Below are positions 28,904 through 37,413 of a DNA stretch of 64,000 nucleotides, one piece after another (within the stretch, counting starts at the first letter, position 1; each line of letters starts with the position of its first letter). Origin of the DNA: Desulfovibrio piger (GTDB lineage: Bacteria > Desulfobacterota > Desulfovibrionia > Desulfovibrionales > Desulfovibrionaceae); assembly GCF_900116045.1 (NCBI RefSeq), contig NZ_LT630450.1, positions 2,318,501-2,382,500 of the forward strand, in the 5' to 3' direction. Position numbers and translations under genes: made by a program. The notes under the pieces were generated by a model, which did not search any database, was not told where the DNA came from, and worked only from the letters and a program-made list of their open reading frames with translations.

Positions 28904-30166
28904 TTAGGCCTCCCCTCTGAGCTTGCCGAGATTAAGGAAGAACTTGCTGAACACCCAGAGGCCGAAGAAAGCGACGACCACCCAGAAGATCACGTTGCCC
29001 ACGTCCTCGATGACGTTCACCACGGACATGGACCAGTCGAGGTATTCCATTTCGACCAGCTTCTTGGGCAGGGTGGCGGCGCGGTTGATGAAACCGGAGA
29101 TGATGGACACGGCATAGAAACCGCGGATGTGCACGCCCTTGACGACCTTGGTGGTCAGGGCGCCCACCTGGATGCCCAGCAGGGAGCCCAGCAGCATGCC
29201 CACGGCCAGGGTGTAGAACACATAGCCGTAGATGGCGTACTGGCCCACGGAAGCCAGACCGGCGGTGAAGATGATCTGCAGGATGTCGGTACCCACGGTG
29301 GTCATGGAGGACACGCCGAAGATGTACACGAACATGGGGAAGGTCACGAAACCGCCGCCCACACCCATGATGGCGGCCAGCATGCCCACGACCACGCCGC
29401 CGGCGGCGACGATCCAGCCGGAGATGCGGCGGCCGCCGGGCACCAGGTCTTCGTCAAAGGTGATCATGGGCGGCACGGTCAGGCTCTGCAGCTTGACGGA
29501 AAGGCCGGTCATGCCGGCGGTGCCGCCGTGGGCGTCGCCGCTGTCGGCCTGGGTGCCGCGGGTGGCTTTCAGGAAGTCGAACAGGGCATAGAAGCCCAGG
29601 AAGCCCAGCAGCACGGCATAGATGGTGCTGATGAACATTTCGGACAGCAGCGGGTCGGCATTGTACAGGCCCTTGTTGATGGCGCCGCCCACGAAGGTAC
29701 CGGCACCGGAGCCCACCAGGAACGCGATGGCCAGCTTGACGGACACGTTGCCCAGCTTTTTGTGGACCGTGGTGCCCATGATGGCCTTGGCGAAGATGTG
29801 GAACAGGTCCGTACCGACGGCCAGGATGCCCTTGACGCCCGCGGCCATCAGGGCCGGGGTGATGATGAAGCCGCCACCGGCGCCGATGCAGCCGGTGATG
29901 AGGCCGGCCGCCAGGCCGACGGCGATGGAGGCCAGGAAAATGGTGGTGGTGTAGAAGGCCGGCGCATACGCGCTTTTGCCGCCCAGCATCTCGTGGGCTT
30001 CATAGGCTTCGGCACCGCACACAAGCAGGATGGGCGCGGCCAGGGCCAGCAGGAACAGCATCTTTTTGCGGTTCTTGATGATGGACGTGGAGACTTCCAG
30101 GTCCCATTTGGCATACGCCTGCGAGCTGCTTAACAGAAATTGATACAGTGATCTGCCAAAACTCAT
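28904..30166 (-). CDS. TauE/SafE-family anion exporter
   Basis: A 420-residue protein with about eight or nine membrane segments and the duplicated glycine signature of the family: GLITGCIGAGGGFIITPALMA in the first half and GMLAAIMGVGGGFVTFPMFVY in the second. Family members export sulfite, sulfoacetate or related anions, or import sulfate. In a sulfate reducer sulfur-anion transport is the natural guess, but direction and substrate are not visible. A soluble loop (about 210-260) separates the halves. The start at 30166 follows GGGAGGAG; its N-terminal 60 residues are a family-atypical cytoplasmic extension. It is the first gene of a two-gene operon. Confidence 0.85.
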   Translation of the reverse strand: MSFGRSLYQFLLSSSQAYAKWDLEVSTSIIKNRKKMLFLLALAAPILLVCGAEAYEAHEMLGGKSAYAPAFYTTTIFLASIAVGLAAGLITGCIGAGGGFIITPALMAAGVKGILAVGTDLFHIFAKAIMGTTVHKKLGNVSVKLAIAFLVGSGAGTFVGGAINKGLYNADPLLSEMFISTIYAVLLGFLGFYALFDFLKATRGTQADSGDAHGGTAGMTGLSVKLQSLTVPPMITFDEDLVPGGRRISGWIVAAGGVVVGMLAAIMGVGGGFVTFPMFVYIFGVSSMTTVGTDILQIIFTAGLASVGQYAIYGYVFYTLAVGMLLGSLLGIQVGALTTKVVKGVHIRGFYAVSIISGFINRAATLPKKLVEMEYLDWSMSVVNVIEDVGNVIFWVVVAFFGLWVFSKFFLNLGKLRGEA

Positions 30167-30267
30167 AACTCCTCCCGGTATGTTTGCCGAGAAAACAGCA
30201 AAAAACATGCCATTTGTGCAAAAAATCTCAATCGCAAGCTAACATGCTGTAACCAAAAGGAATACCC

Positions 30268-30309
30268 AAAAAACAGACAGCCTGCTCTCCCGGGGGGAAG
30301 CAGGCTGTC
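30268..30309 (-). terminator. Terminator of the YkgJ-family gene
   Basis: Ten-base stem GACAGCCTGC / GCAGGCTGTC followed on the minus strand by TGTTTTTT. Because a T-run also lies on the other side (30319-30326), it may work in both directions. Confidence 0.8.
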
Positions 30310-30343
30310 GCATGTCAGTTTTTTTTACAGTTGCAAAAAAAAG

Positions 30344-31108
30344 CTACTTTTTGTTCAAACCTTCGCTCTGTCCGAAGATGACCAGTTCCAGCCAGTCCAG
30401 CGCAAAGTCCAGCGTGGCCTCATCGGATTCCATGACGGCCTGCTGGCGTTCCTCGCTGACCTCCACGCGACGGAAGATGCCCATTTTCTGGATGAGCTCG
30501 CGGAACTTGTCCAGCTGGTAGAGGCAGAGGATGGCCATGGTGGCCATGCGCGGTTCCAGCGGCTTTTCCGTGGCCTTGACCATGGCCATCAGGCGCATGT
30601 AGCGGTCATTGGCGGCATTGTACGCGTCCAGTTCCTGGCTGGCCAGCCAGGTCTGGGCCGTCCATTCCTTGCCTTCGTCGAAGCCGTGGCAGTGGGGCTC
30701 GCGCACCAGGAAGAAGCGTTCGTCCACGCCCTCGTGCCCCATCTTGGTGCCGCGGCCCAGGGGGTAGAAGCGGCAGGCGCCGGGGCGGTTCTCGTACACG
30801 GAGCAGCCGCCGGGCGTCACGAAGGGACAGGGCTCGCCGGGGCCTTCCAGCATGCGCAGCAGGGGCAGGGGGAAGCCCGTGTCGGGGAAGGTGCGCATGC
30901 GGGTGAAGTCGTTGAGGAAGGCCTCGCTGGGCATATCGTTCATATGGCGGCGCAGGCGCAGCACGTCATAGGGGGTCAGGGGCAGGGTCAGTTCCGCACA
31001 GCAGCGGTTGAAGCAGGGAACTTCGGGATGGCAGGCAAAGCAGAAGGTCTGGCCCGGTTCCAGCTCGGGCAGGTTTTCCATGAATTCGCGGCTGGCGTCT
31101 TTTTCCAT
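30344..31108 (-). CDS. YkgJ-family cysteine-cluster protein
   Basis: A 254-residue protein of the YkgJ/Fe-S or Zn-binding family. The conserved cysteines appear in order: CFACHPEVPCFNRCCAE near residues 23-38, then EPCPFVTPGGCSVYENRPGACRFYP, and a later HCHGF. These ligands are thought to hold a metal or Fe-S cluster; the biological role of the family is unknown. A helical C-terminal region (about 165-254) is extra to the core domain. It is monocistronic with a bidirectional-looking terminator. Confidence 0.8.
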   Translation of the reverse strand: MEKDASREFMENLPELEPGQTFCFACHPEVPCFNRCCAELTLPLTPYDVLRLRRHMNDMPSEAFLNDFTRMRTFPDTGFPLPLLRMLEGPGEPCPFVTPGGCSVYENRPGACRFYPLGRGTKMGHEGVDERFFLVREPHCHGFDEGKEWTAQTWLASQELDAYNAANDRYMRLMAMVKATEKPLEPRMATMAILCLYQLDKFRELIQKMGIFRRVEVSEERQQAVMESDEATLDFALDWLELVIFGQSEGLNKK

Positions 31109-31466
31109 GATGCGTTCTCTTGTTGGAGGGTTGTGGGAGCCGGGCAGCGCTTGGGAAAAATTTCCCTAATATGGTGTTGCCCTGATTGCTTGTATCCTCT
31201 TCCGGGGTTTGCTGCAAACTTTTTCGTTCTCCGGAGGGCGGGCTGCGGTGCGGCGGACGGGCAGCCGGGTGAACTCCCTGCCGTAGCGGAACCGGCGTTT
31301 TTCCCTGCCCGGCTCCGTGGGAGGGCATGCCTCCTTGGGGTGCGGAAGGGGCAGGTGCGCGGCGAGAGACCACCGGATCCTTCATGTAGGGGAGAGGCGC
31401 GCTCAGGGCATGGTGGAACGCCGGGACTGCGGGGACCCGTGCGGGAAGGCCTGGGGCCTGGCGTCC
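31109..31466. other. Gene-free spacer upstream of the YkgJ-family gene
   Basis: No gene is supported. A short palindrome GGGAAA-AA-TTTCCC (31153-31166) followed by TAATATGG lies about 45-60 bases before the YkgJ-family start and may belong to its promoter. The rest is GC-rich with no clear signal. Confidence 0.45.
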
Positions 31467-31790
31467 TCAGTCGCGGCGGCCCGGACGCCAGGAGCCGTCG
31501 CGCTGGATGCGGGGCCGGGGCAGGCGGTGCTGACCTTCGGGACGCAGGTAGTGCTTGTTGCGGAAGTCGTCGTAGCCCTTGCGTGCGGGATTGCCCTGCC
31601 ATTGCCGCTGGGCCGGACGGGCGGAGGGCCTGGCGGCGGACGAGGGCTGCCGGGCGGGGCCGGTGGTGGCGGCCACATTGGTGACGGCGGAGGGCAGAGG
31701 GCCGCTGCCTGCGGAAACCCGGGCGGCGAAGGCGGGAGCGAGGCCCAAAAGGCAGAGGACGGCCAGCAGACGGAGGATCTGGCGATACAT
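31467..31790 (-). CDS. Small secreted basic protein
   Basis: A 107-residue exported protein of unknown function. A clear signal peptide (MYRQILRLLAVLCLLGLAPAFA, cleavage near residue 22) is followed by an Ala/Pro/Ser-rich stretch and an Arg-rich C-terminus with YDDFRNKHYLRPEGQHRLP. A GAGGT ribosome site sits before the ATG. No family is recognised; its length and composition suggest a small periplasmic or surface protein. Confidence 0.5.
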   Translation of the reverse strand: MYRQILRLLAVLCLLGLAPAFAARVSAGSGPLPSAVTNVAATTGPARQPSSAARPSARPAQRQWQGNPARKGYDDFRNKHYLRPEGQHRLPRPRIQRDGSWRPGRRD

Positions 31791-32168
31791 GACGGGACCT
31801 CATGGAGGCGGACAGAAGGGGAGAGAAAACAGCCATCTTGAGGGCTGGCCCTGCGCCCGGGCATCCGGCTTCGGGGGCAGGGGCCGGAAATCGCGGCCAC
31901 AGCCCCTGTGCCCCTTGCCGTTGTCCCGGATGACAGAACAGCGGCCTCTCCGCAGGAGATGCCGCTGCGCTGTCCTTTCGGTAATCCAGCCCCGAATGGC
32001 GGGTTTGGGGGAGGGAGGGGGCGTGGGGGAGGGAGCCCCTTTTTGCCGCGAGCAAGCGACCGAAGGCGGACCGCAAGGGCCGTGCCCGTTGCGACGAAGG
32101 AAGCTACGGGCATCGACAGCAGAGATAAGGGGGCCCTCCCCCACAGACATTCTTTCTGTCAGGCCCTG
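31791..32168. other. Gene-free spacer between hisG and the small secreted gene
   Basis: About 380 bases without a supportable gene. Just after the hisG stop, the minus strand can form a weak ACAGA/TCTGT hairpin and a GGGG/CCCC stem followed by TTAT, a poor terminator at best. A G-rich tract (32005-32040) is notable but no further element is seen. Confidence 0.45.
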
Positions 32169-33062
32169 CTAGATGACCTTGTTCAGGGCGTATTCGATGA
32201 TGCCCTCGGCCCCGGCTTCGCGCAGGCGGGGGATGAGGTCGCGCACCACGTCGATGTTGACCACGGTCTCCACCGAGAGCCAGGCCTCGTCGCGCAGGGG
32301 CGAGACCGTGGGCGAGTTCAGGGAGGGCAGCATCTCGAGGATGGCGTCCAGGTTGGAGGCCGGGGCGTTCATCTTGATGGCCACCAGGCTTTCGGCGCGC
32401 AGGGCGCCCTGCAGGAGCAGGGTCAGCTGGTCGATCTTGGCGCGCTTGCGCGGGTCGGCCCAGGCGTCCTTGTTGGCGATGATGACCGGGTAGGAGCACA
32501 TCACCTCGTCGATGATGCGCAGGCCGTGGGCCCGGATGGTGGTGCCGGTCTCGGTCACTTCCACAATACCGTCGGCCAGGCCTTCCACCACCTTGGCTTC
32601 CGTGGCGCCCCAGGAATAGAAGACGTCCACGTCCACGCCCACGCGCTTGAAGTAGTTGCGGGTCAGGCCTTCCAGCTCGGTGGCGATGCGCTTGCCGGCC
32701 AGGTCCTGCGGGCACTGGTAGGGGGAATCGCCGGCCACGGCCAGCACCCAGCGGCAGGGGCGGTTGGACGTCTTGGAGTAGACCAGATCCGCCACATGCA
32801 CCACCTTGTCCTCATGACCGCCTTCGGTGAGCCAGTCCAGGCCGGTGATGCCCACATCCAGGATGCCCGCGGCGATGTAGCCGCCGATCTCCTGCACGCG
32901 GCACAGGGAGGCCGAGATCTCGGGGTCGTTGATGTCCGGGAAATAGTTGCGCGTATGCTTGCGGATCTTCCAGCCGGCGCGCTCGAAAAGGTTGATGGTG
33001 GCGTCTTCCAGCGAGCCCTTGGGCACGCCCAGTTTGAGGATTGCCTGCGATTCTTCGCTCAT
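32169..33062 (-). CDS. hisG: ATP phosphoribosyltransferase, long form
   Basis: A 297-residue enzyme for the first step of histidine synthesis, joining ATP and PRPP. The catalytic part carries LGVPKGSLEDATINLFERAGW, DVGITGLDWLTE and the PRPP loop EVTETGTTIRAHGL (about 188-201). The C-terminal 75 residues, with MNAPASNLDAILEMLPSLNSPTVSPL, are the ACT-like regulatory domain of the long form, which senses histidine and needs no HisZ. It follows hisI on the same strand with a 114-base gap. Confidence 0.96.
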   Translation of the reverse strand: MSEESQAILKLGVPKGSLEDATINLFERAGWKIRKHTRNYFPDINDPEISASLCRVQEIGGYIAAGILDVGITGLDWLTEGGHEDKVVHVADLVYSKTSNRPCRWVLAVAGDSPYQCPQDLAGKRIATELEGLTRNYFKRVGVDVDVFYSWGATEAKVVEGLADGIVEVTETGTTIRAHGLRIIDEVMCSYPVIIANKDAWADPRKRAKIDQLTLLLQGALRAESLVAIKMNAPASNLDAILEMLPSLNSPTVSPLRDEAWLSVETVVNIDVVRDLIPRLREAGAEGIIEYALNKVI

Positions 33063-33176
33063 CGTGTCTACTCCGGCAGGCGAAAGGCCTGCTGCTGTGT
33101 TGTTTGGGCCATGCGCCGCATGGCTCCTTCCCAGAGACGGGCCCGGGGGCCCGAAGAAAGCGTTGTCCTGTCCCGG

Positions 33177-33569
33177 CTATTGGGCGCCGTAGACCTTCCG
33201 GGGATCGAAGACCACGGGGGAGCATTCGCGCACCACGCCGTTGTCCCATTCCCGGTAGAAGCACGAACGGCGTCCCGTGTGGCAGGCCGCGCCGCCGATC
33301 TGCTCGATCTTGAGCAGCACGGTGTCGCTGTCGCAGTCCAGGCGGATGGAAAGCACTTTCTGCACGTTCCCGGACGTGCCGCCCTTGTGCCAGAGCTCCT
33401 TGCGGCTGCGGCTCCAGTAATGGGCCTCGCCGGTTTCCAGGGTACGTTTCCAGGCTTCTTCATTCATATAGGCCAGCATGAGCACTTCGCCCGTGGCCGC
33501 GTCCTGCGCGATGGCGGGGACCAGTCCCTTGGAGAAATCGGGACCGAAATCCGGCTGTAGTTGCGCCAT
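33177..33569 (-). CDS. hisI: Phosphoribosyl-AMP cyclohydrolase
   Basis: A 130-residue enzyme that opens the purine ring of phosphoribosyl-AMP, the third step of histidine synthesis. Conserved blocks: [36 protein letters not shown], then the zinc/magnesium-site region [15 protein letters not shown] and [15 protein letters not shown] with its paired cysteines. There is no fused pyrophosphohydrolase (HisE), so that step is coded elsewhere. It lies upstream of hisG on the same strand. Confidence 0.95.
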   Translation of the reverse strand: MAQLQPDFGPDFSKGLVPAIAQDAATGEVLMLAYMNEEAWKRTLETGEAHYWSRSRKELWHKGGTSGNVQKVLSIRLDCDSDTVLLKIEQIGGAACHTGRRSCFYREWDNGVVRECSPVVFDPRKVYGAQ

Positions 33570-34028
33570 GGCTCCCTCCGAATCAAAAAAACATGCTCCG
33601 GCGTCCCTGCCCGCACGGCGGGCGCGCCGGTGAGGCCTTTCAGGCTAGCCGCATTCTTGCCCGGACGCAAGCGGCGCCCGCATCCGGCGGCCTTTTTTCA
33701 CAGCCTGTCCGCCGCCGGTGACGGACAGACGACAGCCCGGTGACAAGACCCGTGCATCCTTCTCCGGCGGAGGGTCCCGCGGCAGGGGAAGGGCCGGACG
33801 CTCCCCCGCGCCCGGCGGAAAGGCCGTCCGCGTGCCTGCCCGTCCCTCCGGCCGTGCCGGTCTGTCTTCGCGGGCCGCGCCAGTGCCCGCCGCGTGCCCT
33901 CTCCGGCGGCGCCTTGCGCATGGGCGCGGCTTGTGGCAGGCTAGTGCGTTTCCGACATCAGAACAACCAATCCGCATCGGCGGCAGACGGGGCAGCCCCC
34001 CCGCCGCGATGCCTCAGAGCGAGCTACC
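33570..34028. other. Divergent spacer between hisI and the helicase gene
   Basis: About 460 bases between two divergent genes. No open frame here has a ribosome site or known product. A hairpin CTGTCCG-N10-CGGACAG (33704-33727) with T residues before it on the plus strand is the only clear structure; its role is unclear. Promoters for both flanking genes must lie here. Confidence 0.45.
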
Positions 34029-35759
34029 ATGTCCGACATCACCGATCCCACCTGCCCCGCCTCCGCCGGAGAGGCCGCGCAGGAACAGGCCGCCCCTGCG
34101 GCCGAACTTTCCACCCCCGGCGCTTCCCTTGAGAATTTTTCCGTGGCCGAGCCCGAGAACGCCCTGCCGCGCGCCACGCTGGAGACCCTGCCCGAAGCCA
34201 TCGCCGCCGCCTGCGGCCGTGCGGGCTGGACGTCCCTCATGCCCGTGCAGTCCCTGGCCCTGCCCTATCTGCTGGAAGGCCGCGACATCATGGTGCAGTC
34301 CCGTACCGGCAGCGGCAAGACGGGCTGTTACCTGCTGCCCCTGGTGCCGCGTCTGGATCCCGCGCTGCATGCCGTCCAGGCCCTGATCCTGGTGCCCACC
34401 CGCGAGCTGGCCGTGCAGGTGGAGCACGAGGCGCGCACCCTGTTCGAAGGCACGGGCATCCGTCCCGTGGCCGTCTATGGCGGCGTGGGCTACAAAAAGC
34501 AGATGGACGCCCTGCGTGACGGGGCCCAGCTGGTGGTGGGCACGCCCGGCCGCGTGCTGGACCATCTGCTGCGCCGCACCCTCTCGCTGGACGATCTGGA
34601 TGCCCTGGTCTTCGACGAGGCCGACCGCATGCTGTCCATCGGCTTCTACCCCGACATGAAGGAAGTGCAGCGCTACCTGCCGCGCCACCGCATCCACACC
34701 AGCATGTTCTCGGCCACCTATCCGCCGCATGTGCTCAAGCTGGCCGGGGAATTCCTGACCGAGCCCTCCATGCTCTCCCTGTCGCAGAAGGAAGTGCATG
34801 TGGCCGAAGTGCAGCACCTGTTCTGCCAGAGCCGCCCCATGGACAAGGACCGCGTGCTGGTGCGCCTGCTGGAGACCGAGAACCCGGCCTCGGCCATCAT
34901 CTTCTGCAACACCAAGGCCAACGTCCACTATATCACCGGCGTGCTGCAGGGCTTCGGCTACAATGCCGACGAGCTGTCGGCCGACCTTTCCCAGGCCCGC
35001 CGCGAGGCCGTGCTGGACAAGATCCGCCAGGGCAGCCTGCAATATCTGGTGGCCACGGACGTGGCCGCGCGCGGCATCGACATCCCGGCCCTGTCCCACG
35101 TCTTTCTGTATGAGCCCCCGGAAGATCACGAGAGCTACATCCACCGTGCCGGACGCACGGGCCGCGCCGGGGCCGCCGGTACGGTCATCTCGCTGGTGGA
35201 CATCATGCAGCGCATGGAGCTGGAACGCATCGCCCGCCATTACCGGATAGCCCTGCGCGAGATCCCCGCGCCCACGGACGCGGATGTGGCCGTGGTGGCC
35301 GGCGCGCGCGTGACCACCCTGCTGGAGGGCCGTTTCCGCAAGCTGACCGGTCTGGAGAAGATGCGCGTGGCCCGCTATGCGCCGCTGGTGCGCGAGCTGG
35401 CCGGCCAGGCCGAGGACGACGAGGACGGTCTGCTGCTGGCCATGCTGGTGGATGCCGCCTATCAGGAGAGCCTGGGCCATGTGCAGCAGCTGCCCGAAGG
35501 CCGCAACGAGTCCTCCCGCCGTGGTGACGGCGAAGGCCGGGGCCGCAAGCGTTCCTCCCGCCGTCGCCGTGACCGCGGGGACAGGGCCGACGAAGCCGCC
35601 GCCCCCGGGGCCCATGCTCCTGCGGAGGCCGCAGCGGCGGCCGCGCCCGCGACGGATGCCGGGGACGCTCCCGCTCCCGCCGAAGGGGAGGGCACGGCCA
35701 GGCGCCGCCGTCGTCGCCGTCGCCGCAAGCCCGCGGCTGAAGGCCAGGCGGAGGCATGA
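34029..35759 (+). CDS. DEAD-box RNA helicase with Arg-rich tail
   Basis: A 576-residue ATP-dependent RNA helicase. Motifs in order: Q-motif region WTSLMPVQ, motif I SRTGSGKT (91-98), PTRELA, TPGRVLDH, FDEADRML (DEAD), FSATY (motif III), ATDVAARGIDIP and HRAGRTGRAG (motif VI). After the core (to about 430) comes a long disordered tail rich in Ala/Pro/Glu and Arg, ending in a run of nine arginines, a likely RNA-binding extension. An Ala/Glu-rich stretch of about 45 residues also precedes the core. It overlaps the next, frameshifted gene by ATGA. Confidence 0.93.
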   Translation: MSDITDPTCPASAGEAAQEQAAPAAELSTPGASLENFSVAEPENALPRATLETLPEAIAAACGRAGWTSLMPVQSLALPYLLEGRDIMVQSRTGSGKTGCYLLPLVPRLDPALHAVQALILVPTRELAVQVEHEARTLFEGTGIRPVAVYGGVGYKKQMDALRDGAQLVVGTPGRVLDHLLRRTLSLDDLDALVFDEADRMLSIGFYPDMKEVQRYLPRHRIHTSMFSATYPPHVLKLAGEFLTEPSMLSLSQKEVHVAEVQHLFCQSRPMDKDRVLVRLLETENPASAIIFCNTKANVHYITGVLQGFGYNADELSADLSQARREAVLDKIRQGSLQYLVATDVAARGIDIPALSHVFLYEPPEDHESYIHRAGRTGRAGAAGTVISLVDIMQRMELERIARHYRIALREIPAPTDADVAVVAGARVTTLLEGRFRKLTGLEKMRVARYAPLVRELAGQAEDDEDGLLLAMLVDAAYQESLGHVQQLPEGRNESSRRGDGEGRGRKRSSRRRRDRGDRADEAAAPGAHAPAEAAAAAAPATDAGDAPAPAEGEGTARRRRRRRRRKPAAEGQAEA

Positions 35760-36222
35760 GCCCCCTGACGGCCGTCCGTGCCGATGCGGTACAGGAGGCC
35801 CTGGACAATTTCCCCGTCCTGCTCCTCGACCTGGATGCGGGACGGGCCCTGCACATCCTCGGCATCGGCCGTCTGCAGTTCCGGCGCCGTGCCCGGCTGC
35901 TGGCGGAGTGGCGCGGCCTGTGCATGGCCCTGTGGCGTCTGGCCCTGCAGCGTTCCTTCCCCGACCATGCCGAGGCCATGTTCCGGCAGTTCCGGGAGAG
36001 CTTCGGGCAGAGCCACACGGACAGGACATCGGCCCTGGCCCTGGAGCGTGCCCCGGCCTACTGGGAGGTGCTGTCCGGGAGGGCGACGCGGACTTCAGGC
36101 CCGTGTCCCGCTTCCTGGCCGCTGTCTTTTTCGAGGACGAGGCCCGCGCACAGGCCATGGCCCTGCGTCTGATGCTGCATGTGCGGCAGACCTATCAATC
36201 CATTTTCGAGCGTCTCATCTGA
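35756..36222 (+). pseudogene. Frameshifted gene of unknown function between the helicase and ribF
   Basis: The frame opened by the ATG at 35756 encodes a helical protein (MSPLTAVRADAVQEALDNF to about residue 107, YWEVLS), then runs into unlike sequence. Directly after a GGG run at 36077-36079 the coding signal continues in the next frame as EGDADFRPVSRFLAAVFF to the stop at 36222. Restoring one G would give one continuous protein of about 155 residues. The ATGA overlap with the helicase and the close ribF start show it was a real operon member. It may be an inactivating mutation or a sequencing error in a homopolymer. The product family is not recognised. Confidence 0.75.
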
Positions 36223-36236
36223 GCAACTGGATCATC

Positions 36237-37148
36237 ATGGATACTTCCCCTTCCGCCTCTCCCCGCGCCACGGCCGTCACCATCGGCAATTTCGACGGCG
36301 TGCACCAGGGCCATCAGGTCCTCATCCGCCGTGCGCTGACCTACAGCCAGCAGTTCGGCCTGGATTGTGTGGTCATCACCTTCTGGCCGCATCCGCGCGT
36401 GCTTTTCGGCAAGCCGCACCAGCCCCTGACCAGCCGGGCCGCCCGGCTGCGCCTGCTGCAGGGCCTGGGCGATCTGCGTGTGCTGGAGCTGCCCTTCACC
36501 CGCGAGCTGGCCGCGCTGTCGCCCGAGGAATTCGTCCGGCAGCATCTGCTGCCCCTGCGGCTGAAACATCTGGTCATCGGCCATGACTTCACGCTGGGAC
36601 GCGGTCGCAGCGGCCAGCCCGAGGTGCTGCGTGCCCTGGGCGCGAAGTACGGCTTTGACGTGGACCAGCTGCCGCCGGTGGAAGTGGGCGGGCATGTGGT
36701 CAGCTCCACCTGCCTGCGCGAGCTCATCGGCAAGGGCGACGTGGCCACGGCCGCCAGCCTGCTGGGCCATGCCTACGGCTGCGAGGGCCTGGTGGTGCAC
36801 GGCGAGGGCCGCGGCACCGGCCTGGGGTTCCCCACGGCCAACATCGCCATCCCGGACACCATGCTGCCCGCGCCGGGCGTCTACGCCACCCGCGTGGTGG
36901 TGCCGCATCTGGGCAGGACCCTGCAGGCCGTGACCAACATCGGCCGCAAGCCCACCTTCGGGGACCATGGCCTGAGCATCGAGAGCTTCCTGCTGGATAC
37001 GGACCTGAACCTCTACGGCAATGAGCTGCGCCTGGACTTCGTGGCCCGCCTGCGCGACGAGAAGCGCTTCGCATCCGCCGATGCCCTGGTGGCCCAGATC
37101 CGCACCGATGTGGCCCGGGCCCGCGACCTGCTGACCATGTATTTCTGA
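36237..37148 (+). CDS. ribF: Bifunctional riboflavin kinase/FMN adenylyltransferase
   Basis: A 303-residue enzyme converting riboflavin to FMN and FAD. The N-terminal nucleotidyltransferase domain shows TIGNFDGVHQGHQVLI, TFWPHPR and the STCLRELI region; the C-terminal kinase domain has GLGFPTANIA and NIGRKPTFG...IESFLLD. The ATG at 36237 begins the conserved sequence; the open frame further upstream overlaps the frameshifted gene and is not RibF-like. The ribosome site is weak, so translation may depend on coupling from upstream. A terminator follows. Confidence 0.95.
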   Translation: MDTSPSASPRATAVTIGNFDGVHQGHQVLIRRALTYSQQFGLDCVVITFWPHPRVLFGKPHQPLTSRAARLRLLQGLGDLRVLELPFTRELAALSPEEFVRQHLLPLRLKHLVIGHDFTLGRGRSGQPEVLRALGAKYGFDVDQLPPVEVGGHVVSSTCLRELIGKGDVATAASLLGHAYGCEGLVVHGEGRGTGLGFPTANIAIPDTMLPAPGVYATRVVVPHLGRTLQAVTNIGRKPTFGDHGLSIESFLLDTDLNLYGNELRLDFVARLRDEKRFASADALVAQIRTDVARARDLLTMYF

Positions 37149-37193
37149 TAACGGTCGACCGGCATCAGTGCCGGCCGTATCCGCACCATGACG

Positions 37194-37227
37194 GCGCGCA
37201 GTGATGGAAGTCATTGCGCGCTTTTTT
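37194..37227 (+). terminator. Intrinsic terminator of ribF
   Basis: Stem GCGCGCAGTGA / TCATTGCGCGC (one G-T pair) with a 6-base loop and TTTTTT. It separates the helicase-ribF transcript from the island that follows. Confidence 0.85.
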
Positions 37228-37263
37228 GTGCCGTAATTTCAGACGCTGGCTGAAAGTATATGT

Positions 37264-37391
37264 TTGCCATCTGAGAGCATACATTTTGTATACACAATAA
37301 AATATTTTATTACAGTATGTTATATAAAAAATTATTTTATGCTTGCCTTTATTTTTATCGTGTGTTTGTATGGAATACAGCTGGTATACAA
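37264..37391 (+). promoter_or_regulatory. AT-rich promoter with three TGTATACA-type operator sites
   Basis: The region before the LarA-like gene is strongly AT-rich. TTGCCA (37264-37269) and TGTATA (37287-37292) are 17 bases apart and can act as -35/-10. Three related palindromes occur: TGTATACA (37287-37294, over the -10), TGTAT-GGA-ATACA (37367-37379) and GGTATACA (37383-37390). They fit the GT-N3-AC core bound by FCD-type GntR regulators, one of which is coded just downstream, so local autoregulation is likely. Confidence 0.55.
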
Positions 37392-37413
37392 ATAAACCGC
37401 CACCGGGGGACAT

